NCBI GenBank assembly: GCA_017533785.1
Contig: JAFWII010000030.1
Span: 1-50,460, forward strand
Direction of reading: 5' to 3'
From: Erysipelotrichaceae bacterium
Lineage (GTDB): Bacteria; Bacillota_I; Bacilli_A; Erysipelotrichales; Erysipelotrichaceae
DNA: 50,460 nt
This document shows, piece after piece, positions 34,103 to 43,249 of this stretch. The position numbers and the translations under genes were made by a program. The notes below the pieces were generated by a model. The model made no database searches, had not been told where the DNA came from, and saw nothing but the letters and a program-made list of their open reading frames with translations. Within the stretch, counting starts at the first letter, position 1. Each line of letters starts with the position of its first letter.

Positions 34103-35539
34103 TTATTTACATCTCTTCAGGACTTCCACGAGATTCTCGTAGGCACGGTCAAAGGATGCAAGATCCATTTTCTCGTCCGGTGTATGTTCACCGGTCGAGA
34201 TCGGTCCGTAAGTAACGATATCGAGTCCCGGGATCTTGCCCCGGAAGACACCGCATTCAAGACCGCCGTGGGTGGTCTTTTCCTTCATCTCGATCCCTTT
34301 TTCCTTGAGTACCTTGCGCAGAATCTCGCGGAGCTTGGATTTCGGTTCGTATTCCCAGCCGTAGTAGCGGTCGTTGAGCGTGAACTCGAAACCGAAGAGC
34401 GGGCAGAGGATCTCCAGCTGACGGATCGTCGTATCGCTGTGGGAAGCCGCTGCGGAACGGATCAGATCGTCGATATAGAATACGCCGTCCTTGACATAGG
34501 CAACACCGGCGTTCAGGGAAGAAGTGGTCAGTCCCTCGATCGCCATTGAGCGGTGCTGCAGACCGTTGGGGATCACTGTCAGGAAGTCCAGAATCTCTCT
34601 GGTCTTCTTTTTGCCGATCGCTTCGGTGACCGGGTCGATCTCGACCAGTTCGGCAAAGAAGCCTTCGTCTGAGAACTGCAGTTCCGCTTTGATCTTGTCT
34701 GCGGACTTCTTAAGCAGTTCGTTCAGATCGCCGACAGACGTCATAGTGACAAAGGTGATGTCCGCTTCGCGCGGGATCGCGTTGAATTTCAGACCACCGT
34801 TAAAATCCGCGATGCGGAGATCCTTTACGGTGTCGGCCATTTCCTCGAGGATACGCGCCGCCAGCAGGATCGCATTGCCTCTTTCGAGATGGATCAGTCC
34901 GCCGGAATGACCGCCTTTCAGACCGCGTACCTGAAGCTGATATGCCGGCGCGTCTGTCTCTTTGAAGTTCAGTTTTTTGGTCATGACCGCTCTGGCGCCG
35001 CCGGAGCAGCTGACACAGGTCTGGTTCTCGCCGCCGGCATCCAGGTTGATATAGCGCTTCGCGTGCAGGTCAGATGCGTCAAGAGCGATCGCGCCGAGCA
35101 AGCCGATCTCTTCCATGGCGGTAAAGACGCACTGCAATGCCGGGGCCGGAAGCTCCGGTTCGTCCAGGATCGCCAGCATATAGGCAACGCCGTGACCGTC
35201 GTCCGCGCCGAGCGTCGTGCCTTTGGCGTGCAGCCAGCCTTCTTCATCCACATAGAGTTCAAGCGGATCTTTTTCGAAATCGTGTTCCACGTTCTTGTTT
35301 TTCTCGCAGACCATGTCGATATGCGCCTGCAGGATGACCGGTTCCGCTTTTTCATAGCCTTTGGCTGCCGGTTTGTTTACGATAACGTTCCAAACTTCGT
35401 CCTGTCTATAGGTAAAGCCATGTTCCTTGGCGAAGTTGACGATGTAATCGCTGATGCCTTTTTCGTTGCGGCTTCCGCGCGGGATCTTGGAGATCTCGTT
35501 GAAGTAGTAACAGTGTTTTTTGGAAAGATCAAAATTCAT
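34103..35539 (-). CDS. pepD: Aminoacyl-histidine dipeptidase (PepD, M20 family)
   Basis: A 478-residue cytoplasmic metallopeptidase that cleaves beta-Ala-His and Xaa-His dipeptides. The M20 active site is clear: QAHIDMVCEKN (metal His and Asp), LGADDGHGVAYMLAI (bridging Asp and neighbour), AMEEIGLLGA (catalytic Glu) and the dimerisation insert GLKGGHSGGLIH. The C-terminal HGGLECGVFRGK is typical of PepD. The start at 35539 (MNFDLSKKH) follows a purine-rich AAAAAGGGGGACAGG leader and a TATAAT (minus strand); longer in-frame extensions lack this. Confidence 0.93.
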   Translation of the reverse strand: MNFDLSKKHCYYFNEISKIPRGSRNEKGISDYIVNFAKEHGFTYRQDEVWNVIVNKPAAKGYEKAEPVILQAHIDMVCEKNKNVEHDFEKDPLELYVDEEGWLHAKGTTLGADDGHGVAYMLAILDEPELPAPALQCVFTAMEEIGLLGAIALDASDLHAKRYINLDAGGENQTCVSCSGGARAVMTKKLNFKETDAPAYQLQVRGLKGGHSGGLIHLERGNAILLAARILEEMADTVKDLRIADFNGGLKFNAIPREADITFVTMTSVGDLNELLKKSADKIKAELQFSDEGFFAELVEIDPVTEAIGKKKTREILDFLTVIPNGLQHRSMAIEGLTTSSLNAGVAYVKDGVFYIDDLIRSAAASHSDTTIRQLEILCPLFGFEFTLNDRYYGWEYEPKSKLREILRKVLKEKGIEMKEKTTHGGLECGVFRGKIPGLDIVTYGPISTGEHTPDEKMDLASFDRAYENLVEVLKRCK

Positions 35540-35676
35540 CTGCCTGTCCCCCTTTTTCTTTTCCCGTATTATAGCAGACATCTGCCGTACTTTGTGAAAA
35601 TCAATCGCAGATCCGATAAAGAAAAAGGCCAAAAAAAGAAATGAAAATCATTTTCAGAAAAAAACTGAAAATAGTG

Positions 35677-35706
35677 ATTGACAAGAAAAAATCCGCAGTT
35701 GTAGTA
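35677..35706 (+). promoter_or_regulatory. Promoter of the pyrG-glnN-guaA operon
   Basis: TTGACA (35677-35682), an 18-bp spacer and TAGTAT (35701-35706). It predicts a leader of about 125 nt before pyrG. Confidence 0.65.
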
Positions 35707-35720
35707 TGAAAGAGTATTGA

Positions 35721-35734
35721 TGTACGGCCGTACA
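35721..35734. promoter_or_regulatory. Perfect 14-bp palindrome in the pyrG leader
   Basis: TGTACGGCCGTACA lies just past the predicted start of transcription of the glutamine operon. It looks like an operator for a dimeric regulator, identity unknown. Confidence 0.5.
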
Positions 35735-35792
35735 GAATAATAAAAATGCTCATGTGGAAGATTGCATGAGGCGGTTTAAAAACCCGCTTTAG

Positions 35793-35830
35793 AAACGACA
35801 TCGGAAGATGTTCTTTTTATTTTTTCTGGA
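35793..35830 (+). terminator. Weak attenuator-like hairpin before pyrG
   Basis: ACATC (35798-35802), loop GGAA, GATGT (35807-35811), followed by a long T-rich run (35811-35826). It sits in the leader just upstream of the Shine-Dalgarno GGAGG. pyrG genes of other Bacillota are controlled by CTP-sensitive attenuation in the leader, which would fit. Confidence 0.5.
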
Positions 35831-35839
35831 GGTCAGTAT

Positions 35840-37447
35840 ATGGCAAAGATCATTTTTGTAACAGGAGGTGTGGTGTCCGGTCTGGGCAAGGGGATCACCG
35901 CTGCTTCGCTGGGAAGACTGCTGAAGGCCAGAGGTCTGAAAGTCGTCTCGCAGAAGCTCGATCCCTATATCAACGTCGACCCCGGCACGATGTCGCCGCT
36001 CCAGCACGGTGAAGTATATGTGACGGAAGACGGTGCCGAGACCGATCTGGATCTCGGTCACTATGAACGCTTCACCGACGAAGACCTGAACCGTTATTCC
36101 AATCTGACGACCGGCAAAGTCTACTGGAGCGTTCTGCAGAAGGAGCGGAAAGGCGAATATCTCGGGAAGACCATCCAGGTGATCCCCCATATCACCAACG
36201 AGATCAAGCGCTTCATTTATCTGGCTCTTGAACATGACGATCCGGATGTGCTGATCTGCGAGATCGGCGGAACCGTCGGCGATATCGAAAGCCAGCCGTT
36301 CCTGGAGGCAGCCAGACAGATCGGCATCGAAAAGGGAAGGGAGAACGTGCTTTACATTCACGTGACCCTGGTCCCCTATCTCGCCTGCAGCAAGGAGCAC
36401 AAAAGCAAGCCTACCCAGCACTCGGTCAAGGAGCTGCAGGGACTGGGCATCAGCCCGGATATCGTGGTCCTGCGCTGTGAAAAATCATTGGAAAAAGATA
36501 TCTTCGATAAGATCGCCCTGTTCTGCAATCTCGAACGCGACTGTGTGATCGAGAACCGGACCATCCCGGTCCTTTACGAAGTGCCGCTGATGCTGAAGAA
36601 GCAGCATCTCGACGACGTCGTCTGCCGGAAACTCAGCCTGCCGGCCGGGGAACCGGACCTGCAGGAATGGAAAGAGATGGTCCGAAACTGCAAGCAGTCG
36701 AAAAAACATGTGACGATCGGACTGGTCGGAAAATACGTTTCCCTGCATGACGCTTATCTTTCGGTCGCGGAAGCGCTGACCCACGCCGGCTGCTTCTACA
36801 AGACCAAAGTGAAGATCAAATGGATCGACAGCGAGAAGATCAGTGCAAAGAACGCCGAAGAAAAACTCGCCGGCTGCGACGGCATCGTCGTTCCGGGCGG
36901 CTTCGGGAGCCGCGGTGTGGAAGGAATGATCGAAACGGCGCGCTACTGCCGCAAAAAGAGCGTTCCCTATCTCGGGATCTGTCTCGGTATGCAGGTCGCG
37001 GTGATCGAGTTCGCCCGCAATGTCTGCGGTCTGAAAAACGCAAACTCCGGGGAGTTCGATCCGGCTTCGCCGGACAAGGTGATCGATTTCCTGCCGGGAC
37101 AGAACGAGGAAAAGGACAAAGGCGGCACGCTGCGTCTGGGCTCCTATCCCTGCCGGCTGGCGGAAGGCACCGTCATCCGCGGGGAGTACGGCTGTCCCGA
37201 GATCGCGGAGAGACACCGCCACCGCTATGAATTCAACAATGATTACCGGGAGATCCTGCAGCAGCACGGCCTTGTGCTCAGCGGGACTTCGCCGGACGGC
37301 TATATCGTGGAAACGGTCGAGACCGGCAAAGGCTATTTCGTCGGTGTCCAGTTCCATCCGGAATTCAAGTCGCGGCCGGACCGTCCGCACCCGTTATTCA
37401 AAGGCCTGATACGCAATTCATTGGAAAGAAAGGGAGGAAGATCCTGA
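35840..37447 (+). CDS. pyrG: CTP synthase
   Basis: Makes CTP from UTP, ATP and glutamine. The 535-residue enzyme has an N-terminal amidoligase domain with the P-loop ([16 protein letters not shown]) and UTP/CTP site, and a C-terminal class I glutaminase. The glutaminase carries the oxyanion/nucleophile motif [11 protein letters not shown] (Cys within GICLG) and QFHPEF plus the downstream His/Glu. The length is standard. GGAGG lies upstream of the ATG. Its TGA overlaps the start of glnN by one base, so the genes are translationally coupled. The C-terminal glutaminase would draw on glutamine made by the next gene product. Confidence 0.97.
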   Translation: MAKIIFVTGGVVSGLGKGITAASLGRLLKARGLKVVSQKLDPYINVDPGTMSPLQHGEVYVTEDGAETDLDLGHYERFTDEDLNRYSNLTTGKVYWSVLQKERKGEYLGKTIQVIPHITNEIKRFIYLALEHDDPDVLICEIGGTVGDIESQPFLEAARQIGIEKGRENVLYIHVTLVPYLACSKEHKSKPTQHSVKELQGLGISPDIVVLRCEKSLEKDIFDKIALFCNLERDCVIENRTIPVLYEVPLMLKKQHLDDVVCRKLSLPAGEPDLQEWKEMVRNCKQSKKHVTIGLVGKYVSLHDAYLSVAEALTHAGCFYKTKVKIKWIDSEKISAKNAEEKLAGCDGIVVPGGFGSRGVEGMIETARYCRKKSVPYLGICLGMQVAVIEFARNVCGLKNANSGEFDPASPDKVIDFLPGQNEEKDKGGTLRLGSYPCRLAEGTVIRGEYGCPEIAERHRHRYEFNNDYREILQQHGLVLSGTSPDGYIVETVETGKGYFVGVQFHPEFKSRPDRPHPLFKGLIRNSLERKGGRS

Positions 37448-39537
37448 TGACAGATATCATGAAAACATTCGGCAGCAAAGTCTTCAACGACAAGGTGATG
37501 AAGGAAAGGCTGTCCGACAGCACCTACAACGAACTTCACAAGACACTGAAAAACGGCACGAGCCTGAACCCCAAGACCGCAGCGGAGATCGCGGAGGCAA
37601 TGAAACAGTGGGCGATCGATAACGGGGCGACCCATTTCACGCACTGGTTCCATCCGCTGAGCGGCGCGACTGCCGAAAAGCACGAAAGCTTCGTTTCGAC
37701 TGCCGGCGGCGGCAAGATCAAGCTGGAATTCTCTCCCGGAAACCTGGTAAAGGGCGAAGCGGACGCTTCCTCCTTCCCGTCGGGCGGTCTGCGTGACACC
37801 TTTGAAGCCCGCGGCTATACCGCCTGGGACCCGACCTCCTATGCGTTCATCAAGGACGGGATCCTCTGTCTGCCGACGGTCTTTGCCTCTTACAGTGGCG
37901 AAGCACTGGATCATAAGACTCCTTTGCTGCGTTCCATGAACGCGCTGAATACGCAGGCGATGCGGATCCTGCATCTTTTCGGAAACGAGAACGTCGATCA
38001 TGTAAAAACAACGGTCGGTGCCGAGCAGGAATACTTCCTGATCGATAAAAAGTATTACGATCTGCGGGAAGACCTGCGGCTGACCGGACGCACGCTGTTC
38101 GGGGCGATGCCGCCCAAGGGACAGGAGATGCACGACCACTACTACGGCTCGATCAAGACCCGGGTCTCCGGTTTCATGAAAGACCTGAACGAGGAGCTGT
38201 GGGCGCTGGGGATCCAGGCAAAGACCGAGCACAACGAGGTCGCGCCTTCCCAGCATGAGCTGGCAAACAACTTCCTGACGACGAACGTCTCCGTCGACCA
38301 GAACAACCTGACGATGGAGGTCATGAAAAAGACTGCGAAGAAACACGGTTTCGAATGTCTGCTGCACGAGAAGCCCTATGCCGGGGTGAACGGCAGCGGC
38401 AAGCACAACAACTGGTCAATGAAAACAGACACCGGTGTCAATCTGCTCGAACCGGGCGACACCCCTTCGGAGAACGCGCAGTTTCTGCTGTTCCTGGTCG
38501 CGGTGATCAAAGCGGTGGATGAATATCAGGACCTGATCCGGATCTCGATCGCTTCCGCCGGGAACGACCACCGTCTCGGTGCTTCCGAAGCGCCGCCGGC
38601 CATCGTTTCTGTTTTCCTGGGCAAAGAGCTGACGGAGATCCTGGAGAACATCGAGAATGACGAAGTGACAGTCAGTCACGGAAGAACGCCTTTCCGGGTC
38701 AACATCAGCACGATCCCGGCCTTCCCGAAAGACAATACCGACCGCAACCGGACATCGCCGTTCGCCTTTACCGGAAACAAATTCGAATTCCGGATGCCGG
38801 GTTCGAGCGCCTCAGTCGCGACGCCGAATACCGTACTGAATACCGTGATCGCGGAAGAACTGAAGAAGTTCGCGGACGAACTGGAGGACGCGCCAGGCCG
38901 CAGCGAGGCGATTCATGCCCTGATAAAGAGGACCATCCAGCAGCATAAGCGCATCATCTTCAACGGCAACGGCTATGATGCCTCCTGGATCAGCGAAGCG
39001 GCGCGCCGCGGTCTCAGCAACTACGCTTCCACACCGGAAGCGCTGGCGCACTATCTTGATCCGGAAAACATCAAAGTCTTCACTGACAACGGGGTTCTGA
39101 GCGAAAAAGAACTGCAGTCCCGTTATGAGATCTATCTGGAGAAATACTGGAAGACGATCAATATCGAAGCAAAGACCATGCTGGATATGCTGAAGAAAGA
39201 TATGATGCCGGCTGCCCTGAAACAGGAAGACCGGCTGATGCAGACCCTGAGAGCAGAAAAGGAGCTTGGTCTGACCGGTGAAAACGAATATGCGCTGAAT
39301 ACGCTGAAGCGTGTACGGGAACTGCTCGGTTCATTATCGGCTGGATGTACGGAACTCGGGAAAACGCTCAGCGGAGAACGCCCGAAAGACGCGGGAGAAC
39401 TCGCTTTCTGGTTCCGGGATGAGATCCTGCCGCGGATGAGCGGACTCAGAAAAGACGCGGACGAGCTGGAACTGATCTGCGACCGCGAACTCTGGCCGAT
39501 CCCGACTTACAGAGAACTTCTTTTCGGGGGAGACTGA
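37447..39537 (+). CDS. glnN: Glutamine synthetase type III
   Basis: A 696-residue GSIII (GlnN) that forms glutamine from glutamate, ammonia and ATP as a dodecamer; the length is far above the roughly 450 residues of GSI. Visible features are the GSIII start region (FGSKVFNDKVMKE), THWFHPLSG, the metal/glutamate ligand EQEYFLID, the KTEHNEVAPSQHE segment, NGSGKHNNWS and FRMPGSSAS. It sits between pyrG and guaA in TGATG overlaps on both sides, an operon that joins a glutamine producer to two glutamine consumers. Confidence 0.95.
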   Translation: MTDIMKTFGSKVFNDKVMKERLSDSTYNELHKTLKNGTSLNPKTAAEIAEAMKQWAIDNGATHFTHWFHPLSGATAEKHESFVSTAGGGKIKLEFSPGNLVKGEADASSFPSGGLRDTFEARGYTAWDPTSYAFIKDGILCLPTVFASYSGEALDHKTPLLRSMNALNTQAMRILHLFGNENVDHVKTTVGAEQEYFLIDKKYYDLREDLRLTGRTLFGAMPPKGQEMHDHYYGSIKTRVSGFMKDLNEELWALGIQAKTEHNEVAPSQHELANNFLTTNVSVDQNNLTMEVMKKTAKKHGFECLLHEKPYAGVNGSGKHNNWSMKTDTGVNLLEPGDTPSENAQFLLFLVAVIKAVDEYQDLIRISIASAGNDHRLGASEAPPAIVSVFLGKELTEILENIENDEVTVSHGRTPFRVNISTIPAFPKDNTDRNRTSPFAFTGNKFEFRMPGSSASVATPNTVLNTVIAEELKKFADELEDAPGRSEAIHALIKRTIQQHKRIIFNGNGYDASWISEAARRGLSNYASTPEALAHYLDPENIKVFTDNGVLSEKELQSRYEIYLEKYWKTINIEAKTMLDMLKKDMMPAALKQEDRLMQTLRAEKELGLTGENEYALNTLKRVRELLGSLSAGCTELGKTLSGERPKDAGELAFWFRDEILPRMSGLRKDADELELICDRELWPIPTYRELLFGGD

Positions 39538-41084
39538 TGGAAAACGCGCATGAAAAGATCCTGATACTCGACTTCGGCGGTCAGTATACACAGCTGATCG
39601 CCCGCCGGGTGCGGGAACTGCATGTCTACTCAGAGATCGTCCCCTGGAATATACCCGCCGAAACGGTGAGGAACGATCTGCCTGCCGGGATCATACTGTC
39701 CGGAGGACCTTCTTCCGTCAAAGATGAGGATGCGCCTTTCTGCGACCGGGAAATCTTTGAACTCGGCGTCCCGGTGCTGGGTATCTGTTACGGAATGCAG
39801 CTGCTCGCATCTTTGCTGGGAGGCAATGTAGCGAAAGCGGAAGAACGGGAATACGGTCCCGTCACCGTCCGCAGAACGGCTCTTTCCAAACTGCTGGAAA
39901 ACATCTGGAGTGAATCTGTCTGCTGGATGAGCCATACCTGGCAGGTAACAGAATGTCCCCCTTCTTTCCGAAGGACGGCGGAAAGCAGAAACTGCCGGAT
40001 CGCCGCTATGGAAAACGAGGGCAAACGGCTCTATGGAGTCCAGTTCCATCCGGAAGTGACGCACACCGAGGAGGGAGAGACTCTGCTGGAGAATTTCCTG
40101 TTCCGGATCTGTGGCTGTAAAGCAGACTGGACGATGGAAGATTATATCGGAACAGCGGTAAGACAAATACGGCAGGCAGCCGGCGAGACCGGCAGGATTC
40201 TGCTCGCCCTGTCTGGCGGTGTTGATTCCGCTGTGGCGGCGTCGCTGATCCGGGAAGCCGTCGGTGACCGGCTGACCTGTGTCTTCGTGGATCACGGACT
40301 TCTCCGGAAAGGCGAGAGCGAACAGGTCTGCAGTGTGTTCAGTGAACTGTTTCCGGTCAGTTTTGTCCGGGTGGACGCCGCGGAAAGATTTTTCCGCGAC
40401 CTGAAAGGTGTCAGCGATCCGGAACAGAAACGGCACATCATCGGCCGGGATTTTATCGAAGTTTTCCGCGAAGAGGCGGAAAAACTCGGGAAGTTTGATG
40501 CCTTTGCCCAGGGCACGATCTATCCGGATGTGATCGAAAGCGGGCAAAGTACCAACGCCTCCGTCATCAAAAGTCATCACAATGTCGGCGGTCTTCCGGC
40601 GGAGCTCGGCTTCCGTGAACTGATCGAACCGCTGCGGATGTTGTTCAAAGACGAAGTGCGTGCCCTGGGGGAAACGCTTGGTCTGCCGGCAGAGCTTGTC
40701 AGACGTCAGCCGTTCCCCGGACCGGGGCTGGCGATCCGGGTGATCGGGGAAGTAACACCGGAAAAAGTGCGGATCGTACGGGAAAGCGACGCGGTCTTTC
40801 GCGAGGAGATCGCAAAAGCCGGACTTCAGAAGGATCTGAGTCAGTATTTTACGGTGCTGACCGACGTGAAAAGCGTTGGTGTGATGGGTGACGAACGGAC
40901 ATACGACTATACGGTTGCATTGCGGGCAGTTACGACTGACGATTTCATGACTGCTGACTGGGCGAAGCTGCCCTATGAACTGATCACCCATGTCTCAGGA
41001 AGGATCGTCAGCGAAGTTCCAGGTGTCAACCGGGTCGTGCTTGACGTTACACCGAAGCCCCCGGCAAGCATAGAGTGGGAATAA
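39537..41084 (+). CDS. guaA: GMP synthase (glutamine-hydrolysing)
   Basis: Converts XMP to GMP using ATP and glutamine. The 515-residue protein has an N-terminal class I glutaminase (GICYGMQLL nucleophile, QFHPEVTHTEEG) and an ATP-pyrophosphatase domain with the P-loop LSGGVDSAVAAS, followed by the C-terminal dimer domain. The final codons ...EWE-stop are the target-like sequence of two genomic islands: the same GAGTGGGAATAA block recurs at 43004 and, with one change, at 45384. Its native downstream terminator seems to have been displaced to 45433. The gene remains intact because the inserted end restores the last codons. Confidence 0.97.
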   Translation: MENAHEKILILDFGGQYTQLIARRVRELHVYSEIVPWNIPAETVRNDLPAGIILSGGPSSVKDEDAPFCDREIFELGVPVLGICYGMQLLASLLGGNVAKAEEREYGPVTVRRTALSKLLENIWSESVCWMSHTWQVTECPPSFRRTAESRNCRIAAMENEGKRLYGVQFHPEVTHTEEGETLLENFLFRICGCKADWTMEDYIGTAVRQIRQAAGETGRILLALSGGVDSAVAASLIREAVGDRLTCVFVDHGLLRKGESEQVCSVFSELFPVSFVRVDAAERFFRDLKGVSDPEQKRHIIGRDFIEVFREEAEKLGKFDAFAQGTIYPDVIESGQSTNASVIKSHHNVGGLPAELGFRELIEPLRMLFKDEVRALGETLGLPAELVRRQPFPGPGLAIRVIGEVTPEKVRIVRESDAVFREEIAKAGLQKDLSQYFTVLTDVKSVGVMGDERTYDYTVALRAVTTDDFMTADWAKLPYELITHVSGRIVSEVPGVNRVVLDVTPKPPASIEWE

Positions 41085-41142
41085 TGCACTTTTTGACACA
41101 AAATGTGCTGAATTATCCTAAATGGCTTGAAACAGCAGGCAT
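41073..41142. repeat. Left-end repeat of island 1 (guaA 3' end, att-like)
   Basis: The 70 bases from the last guaA codons onward are identical to 43004-43073. This shows that the sequence after guaA has been copied as the left end of each island. The shared block begins with GAGTGGGAATAATGCAC. Confidence 0.8.
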
Positions 41143-41165
41143 CTTTCGGATTGCCTGCTGTTTTG
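41131..41165 (+). terminator. Terminator carried at the left end of island 1
   Basis: AACAGCAGGCA (41131-41141) pairs with TGCCTGCTGTT (41152-41162), followed by T-rich sequence. A homologous hairpin occurs at 43063-43092. It replaces the displaced native guaA terminator. Confidence 0.65.
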
Positions 41166-41167
41166 TA

Positions 41168-41222
41168 TTGACAAAACGCAGGAAAACCTATATTATAATC
41201 ATCGTTATGTAACGATGATTAT
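41168..41222 (+). promoter_or_regulatory. Promoter and operator of the TetR gene
   Basis: TTGACA (41168-41173), 17-bp spacer, TATTAT (41191-41196). A perfect inverted repeat with 13-bp arms (41195-41207 and 41210-41222, core AATCATCGTTA) covers the -10 and start region, the classic layout for TetR autorepression. Confidence 0.75.
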
Positions 41223-41248
41223 TTTTTCGGCAGGGAGGGAAGACGCGC

Positions 41249-41836
41249 ATGCCGCCCAAAACAAGAATTACGAAAGACATGATCATAAATGCAGCCATTG
41301 AGATTGCAAAACAAAGCGGATATGAGAGCATCAACGCCAGGACGGTCTCCGAGCAGCTCCACTGTTCCACGCAGCCGGTGATGTATCATTTTTCAACCAT
41401 TGACGCCATGAAACGGGCTGCTTACGCGCAGGTCGATCATCTGCATTCAGAGTATATGATGACGGTCATGCCGGAACAGGATCCGGTCCTTGGGATCGGC
41501 TTGAACTATATCCGTTTCGCCGTGGAGGAGCCGCAGTTGTTCCGCTTTCTGTTTCAGTCCGGATATGCAGCGGAGCACAGCCTGTTGGAGATGATCGATT
41601 CCGAAGAACTGATCCCGGTCCTGGCCGCCATGCAGGAGGGTGCCGGATTGAGCATGGAAAAAACCAAGCAGGTATTTCTGACCGTGGCGCTGTTTGCACA
41701 CGGCTATGCCAGCATCATTGCCAACAACGGTCTGGAATATAATGAAAAACTGGTCGCGGAGCACCTGGAACGGGCCTGGAACGGCGCTTTTCTCGCGGCT
41801 AAACAGGAGGAAAATGAACATGAGGAAACTGTATGA
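41249..41836 (+). CDS. TetR-family transcriptional regulator
   Basis: A 195-residue regulator with an N-terminal helix-turn-helix (MIINAAIEIAKQSGYESINARTVSEQLHCSTQPVMYHF) and a divergent C-terminal ligand domain. It lies behind its own promoter, with an extended palindrome that is probably its operator. The 3' end overlaps the next gene by 17 nt; the pair is probably co-regulated. Cargo gene of island 1. Confidence 0.88.
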   Translation: MPPKTRITKDMIINAAIEIAKQSGYESINARTVSEQLHCSTQPVMYHFSTIDAMKRAAYAQVDHLHSEYMMTVMPEQDPVLGIGLNYIRFAVEEPQLFRFLFQSGYAAEHSLLEMIDSEELIPVLAAMQEGAGLSMEKTKQVFLTVALFAHGYASIIANNGLEYNEKLVAEHLERAWNGAFLAAKQEENEHEETV

Positions 41837-42563
41837 AAAGAAACCGGTACTTTTTGCGGTACTGTTTATCGTACTGTACTGCGCAGTGACCATCCCCATC
41901 CGGGGAGAGTACGGAGACGGCAGCATCCAATCTCTGCTCGGCCTGAGCGCAGTTGCCGCAGCCATTGCCGTTGTCAGCAGTCTGATCCCTCTCTGGAAAA
42001 GGCTCGGAGTCGCTGCCAAACCGCAGAACGTCCGCCTGTGTCTGTGCTTCCTACCCATGATCCTCCTTGCTACCGGAAACGTCTGGGACGGCTTTGGCAT
42101 GCATTACAACGGTGCCGCCCTTTGGTATGCGATCGGTTCCATGGCGCTGGTCGGCTTTGTGGAGGAGATGATCTTCCGGGCCTTCCTGTTCCGCGCTCTG
42201 TTGAGGAAGGACGGCCCCAGGGTCGCTGTCATCGTATCAGCCGTGACCTTCGGGATCGGCCACATCGTGAATCTCCTGGCGGGTATCCCCACTGCAGAAA
42301 ACCTGATGATGGTCGTTTTCGCCGTCGCCTGGGGGTTCGTTTTCACCATGGTCTACTACAAATCCGGCAGCCTGCTGCTGTGCATTCTGATCCACGCCGT
42401 TGTTGACGTACTCTCGGTGGTTTCCGCGGAAACCACCTGGGGCAGCTGGCTCTATATCGGCGCCACCGTCGTGATCGGCGGGGCTTACAGCCTGTATCTG
42501 GCGAAGCGCGTTGAGACGCCGGCAATCCATCGGGCAGACACAAAACAGAAGGCTCTTTCATGA
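41820..42563 (+). CDS. CPBP-family intramembrane metalloprotease (CAAX/Abi-type)
   Basis: A 247-residue, multi-pass protein with the CPBP/Abi motifs EEMIFRAFLFR (about residues 110-120) and FGIGHIVN (about residues 140-147), which supply the catalytic Glu/His residues. Family members in Gram-positive bacteria often confer bacteriocin self-immunity or process exported peptides. The start at 41820 is chosen because AGGAGG sits 9 nt upstream; the ATG at 41814 is too close. The gene ends in an ATGA overlap with the small gene behind it. Confidence 0.83.
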   Translation: MRKLYEKKPVLFAVLFIVLYCAVTIPIRGEYGDGSIQSLLGLSAVAAAIAVVSSLIPLWKRLGVAAKPQNVRLCLCFLPMILLATGNVWDGFGMHYNGAALWYAIGSMALVGFVEEMIFRAFLFRALLRKDGPRVAVIVSAVTFGIGHIVNLLAGIPTAENLMMVVFAVAWGFVFTMVYYKSGSLLLCILIHAVVDVLSVVSAETTWGSWLYIGATVVIGGAYSLYLAKRVETPAIHRADTKQKALS

Positions 42564-42793
42564 AAAAGGGATTCTTTCGCGGAATGGCTTTAGGGGCATT
42601 TCTGGTATCGCTGATCCCGTACAGCGTTCAGACAGATGAGGAGACCGGTATGGTCGAGATCCGCAGTCTGTTGTGGGCATGGAGAAAGACCCCGCCGAAA
42701 GAGGGAGAGGAAAAGGGCAGCTATGCCTTTGCCATTCCTCCGTCCGGACTGGACGATGAAGAGGCAAAAAGATTCGCAATGAGGAAGCATTGA
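42560..42793 (+). CDS. Small membrane-linked protein, unknown
   Basis: A 77-residue protein with an N-terminal hydrophobic segment (GMALGAFLVSLIPYS) and a charged C-terminus. Its SLIPY...TGMVEIRSLLWAWRKTP pattern resembles a small uncharacterised Bacillota protein family that I recall without a name. It overlaps the CPBP gene by 4 nt. It could be a partner or substrate of that protease, which is inference only. Confidence 0.5.
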   Translation: MKKGFFRGMALGAFLVSLIPYSVQTDEETGMVEIRSLLWAWRKTPPKEGEEKGSYAFAIPPSGLDDEEAKRFAMRKH

Positions 42794-42873
42794 CACTCAT
42801 CGTCATATCGATCTGGTTTAGTTGACACAGGCAATTTTTTCCACGAAAATCCACGGCGGCTTTCATCCCGGCT

Positions 42874-42891
42874 GTTATCAAGGCTGATAAC
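42874..42891. repeat. GTTATCA-N4-TGATAAC inverted repeat, copy 1
   Basis: Arms GTTATCA (42874-42880) and TGATAAC (42885-42891) around four variable bases. The same arms recur at 43099 and 45254, always next to an island end. Confidence 0.65.
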
Positions 42892-42895
42892 GATT

Positions 42896-43015
42896 TGATA
42901 ACAGGAGGGGTGATAGGCTGGATAATATGGATATATCAAATAATCAAAGGGACTACGAAGAGGACAAACAACATTTCCTAAACGGAATCAGTTAAGTTCT
43001 GTCGAGTGGGAATAA
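42896..43015. repeat. Right-end direct repeat of island 1
   Basis: 120 bases match 45276-45395 at 117 positions. The block ends in GAGTGGGAATAA, so it is the right att end of island 1. It includes an ATG frame of 22 codons (42927-42995) with no detectable homologue. Confidence 0.85.
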
Positions 43016-43073
43016 TGCACTTTTTGACACAAAATGTGCTGAATTATCCTAAATGGCTTGAAACAGCAGGCAT
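43004..43073. repeat. Left-end repeat of island 2 (guaA 3'-end copy)
   Basis: Identical over 70 bases to the guaA 3' end at 41073-41142, and directly joined to the right end of island 1. This makes a composite attR/attL junction between two tandem islands. Confidence 0.8.
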
Positions 43074-43098
43074 TCTTTGAATTGCCTGCTGTATTTAT

Positions 43099-43116
43099 GT
43101 TATCAGTGCTGATAAC
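43099..43116. repeat. GTTATCA-N4-TGATAAC inverted repeat, copy 2
   Basis: Arms GTTATCA and TGATAAC around GTGC, inside the left end of island 2. The rest of the 43117-43210 stretch shows nothing that I recognise. Confidence 0.6.
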
Positions 43117-43210
43117 AATTTGATGACGATTTGCGTGGGGACCAATCCCTGCCCCCTTTTATATCCAGTCAAAATATATTTTGGGAAGCAGTTGATTTTT
43201 CACGGTTTCG

Positions 43211-43219
43211 TGATATAAT
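43211..43219 (+). promoter_or_regulatory. Extended -10 upstream of the DUF4160 gene
   Basis: TGATATAAT, TGn-extended. A leader of about 25 nt with GGGAGG follows before the ATG at 43250. Confidence 0.6.
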
Positions 43220-43249
43220 ATAGGTGGCCACAAGTGGGAGGTTTCATCT

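Noticed and set aside
39630..40991. 453-residue minus-strand frame opposite guaA
   Set aside because: guaA on the plus strand is a clear full-length enzyme; the antisense frame has no initiation signal or motif.
42927..42995. 22-codon frame in the right-end repeats as a real gene
   Set aside because: The copies are identical at the DNA level, so coding selection cannot be judged; AGGAGG is about 20 nt from the ATG. Kept only as part of the repeat.
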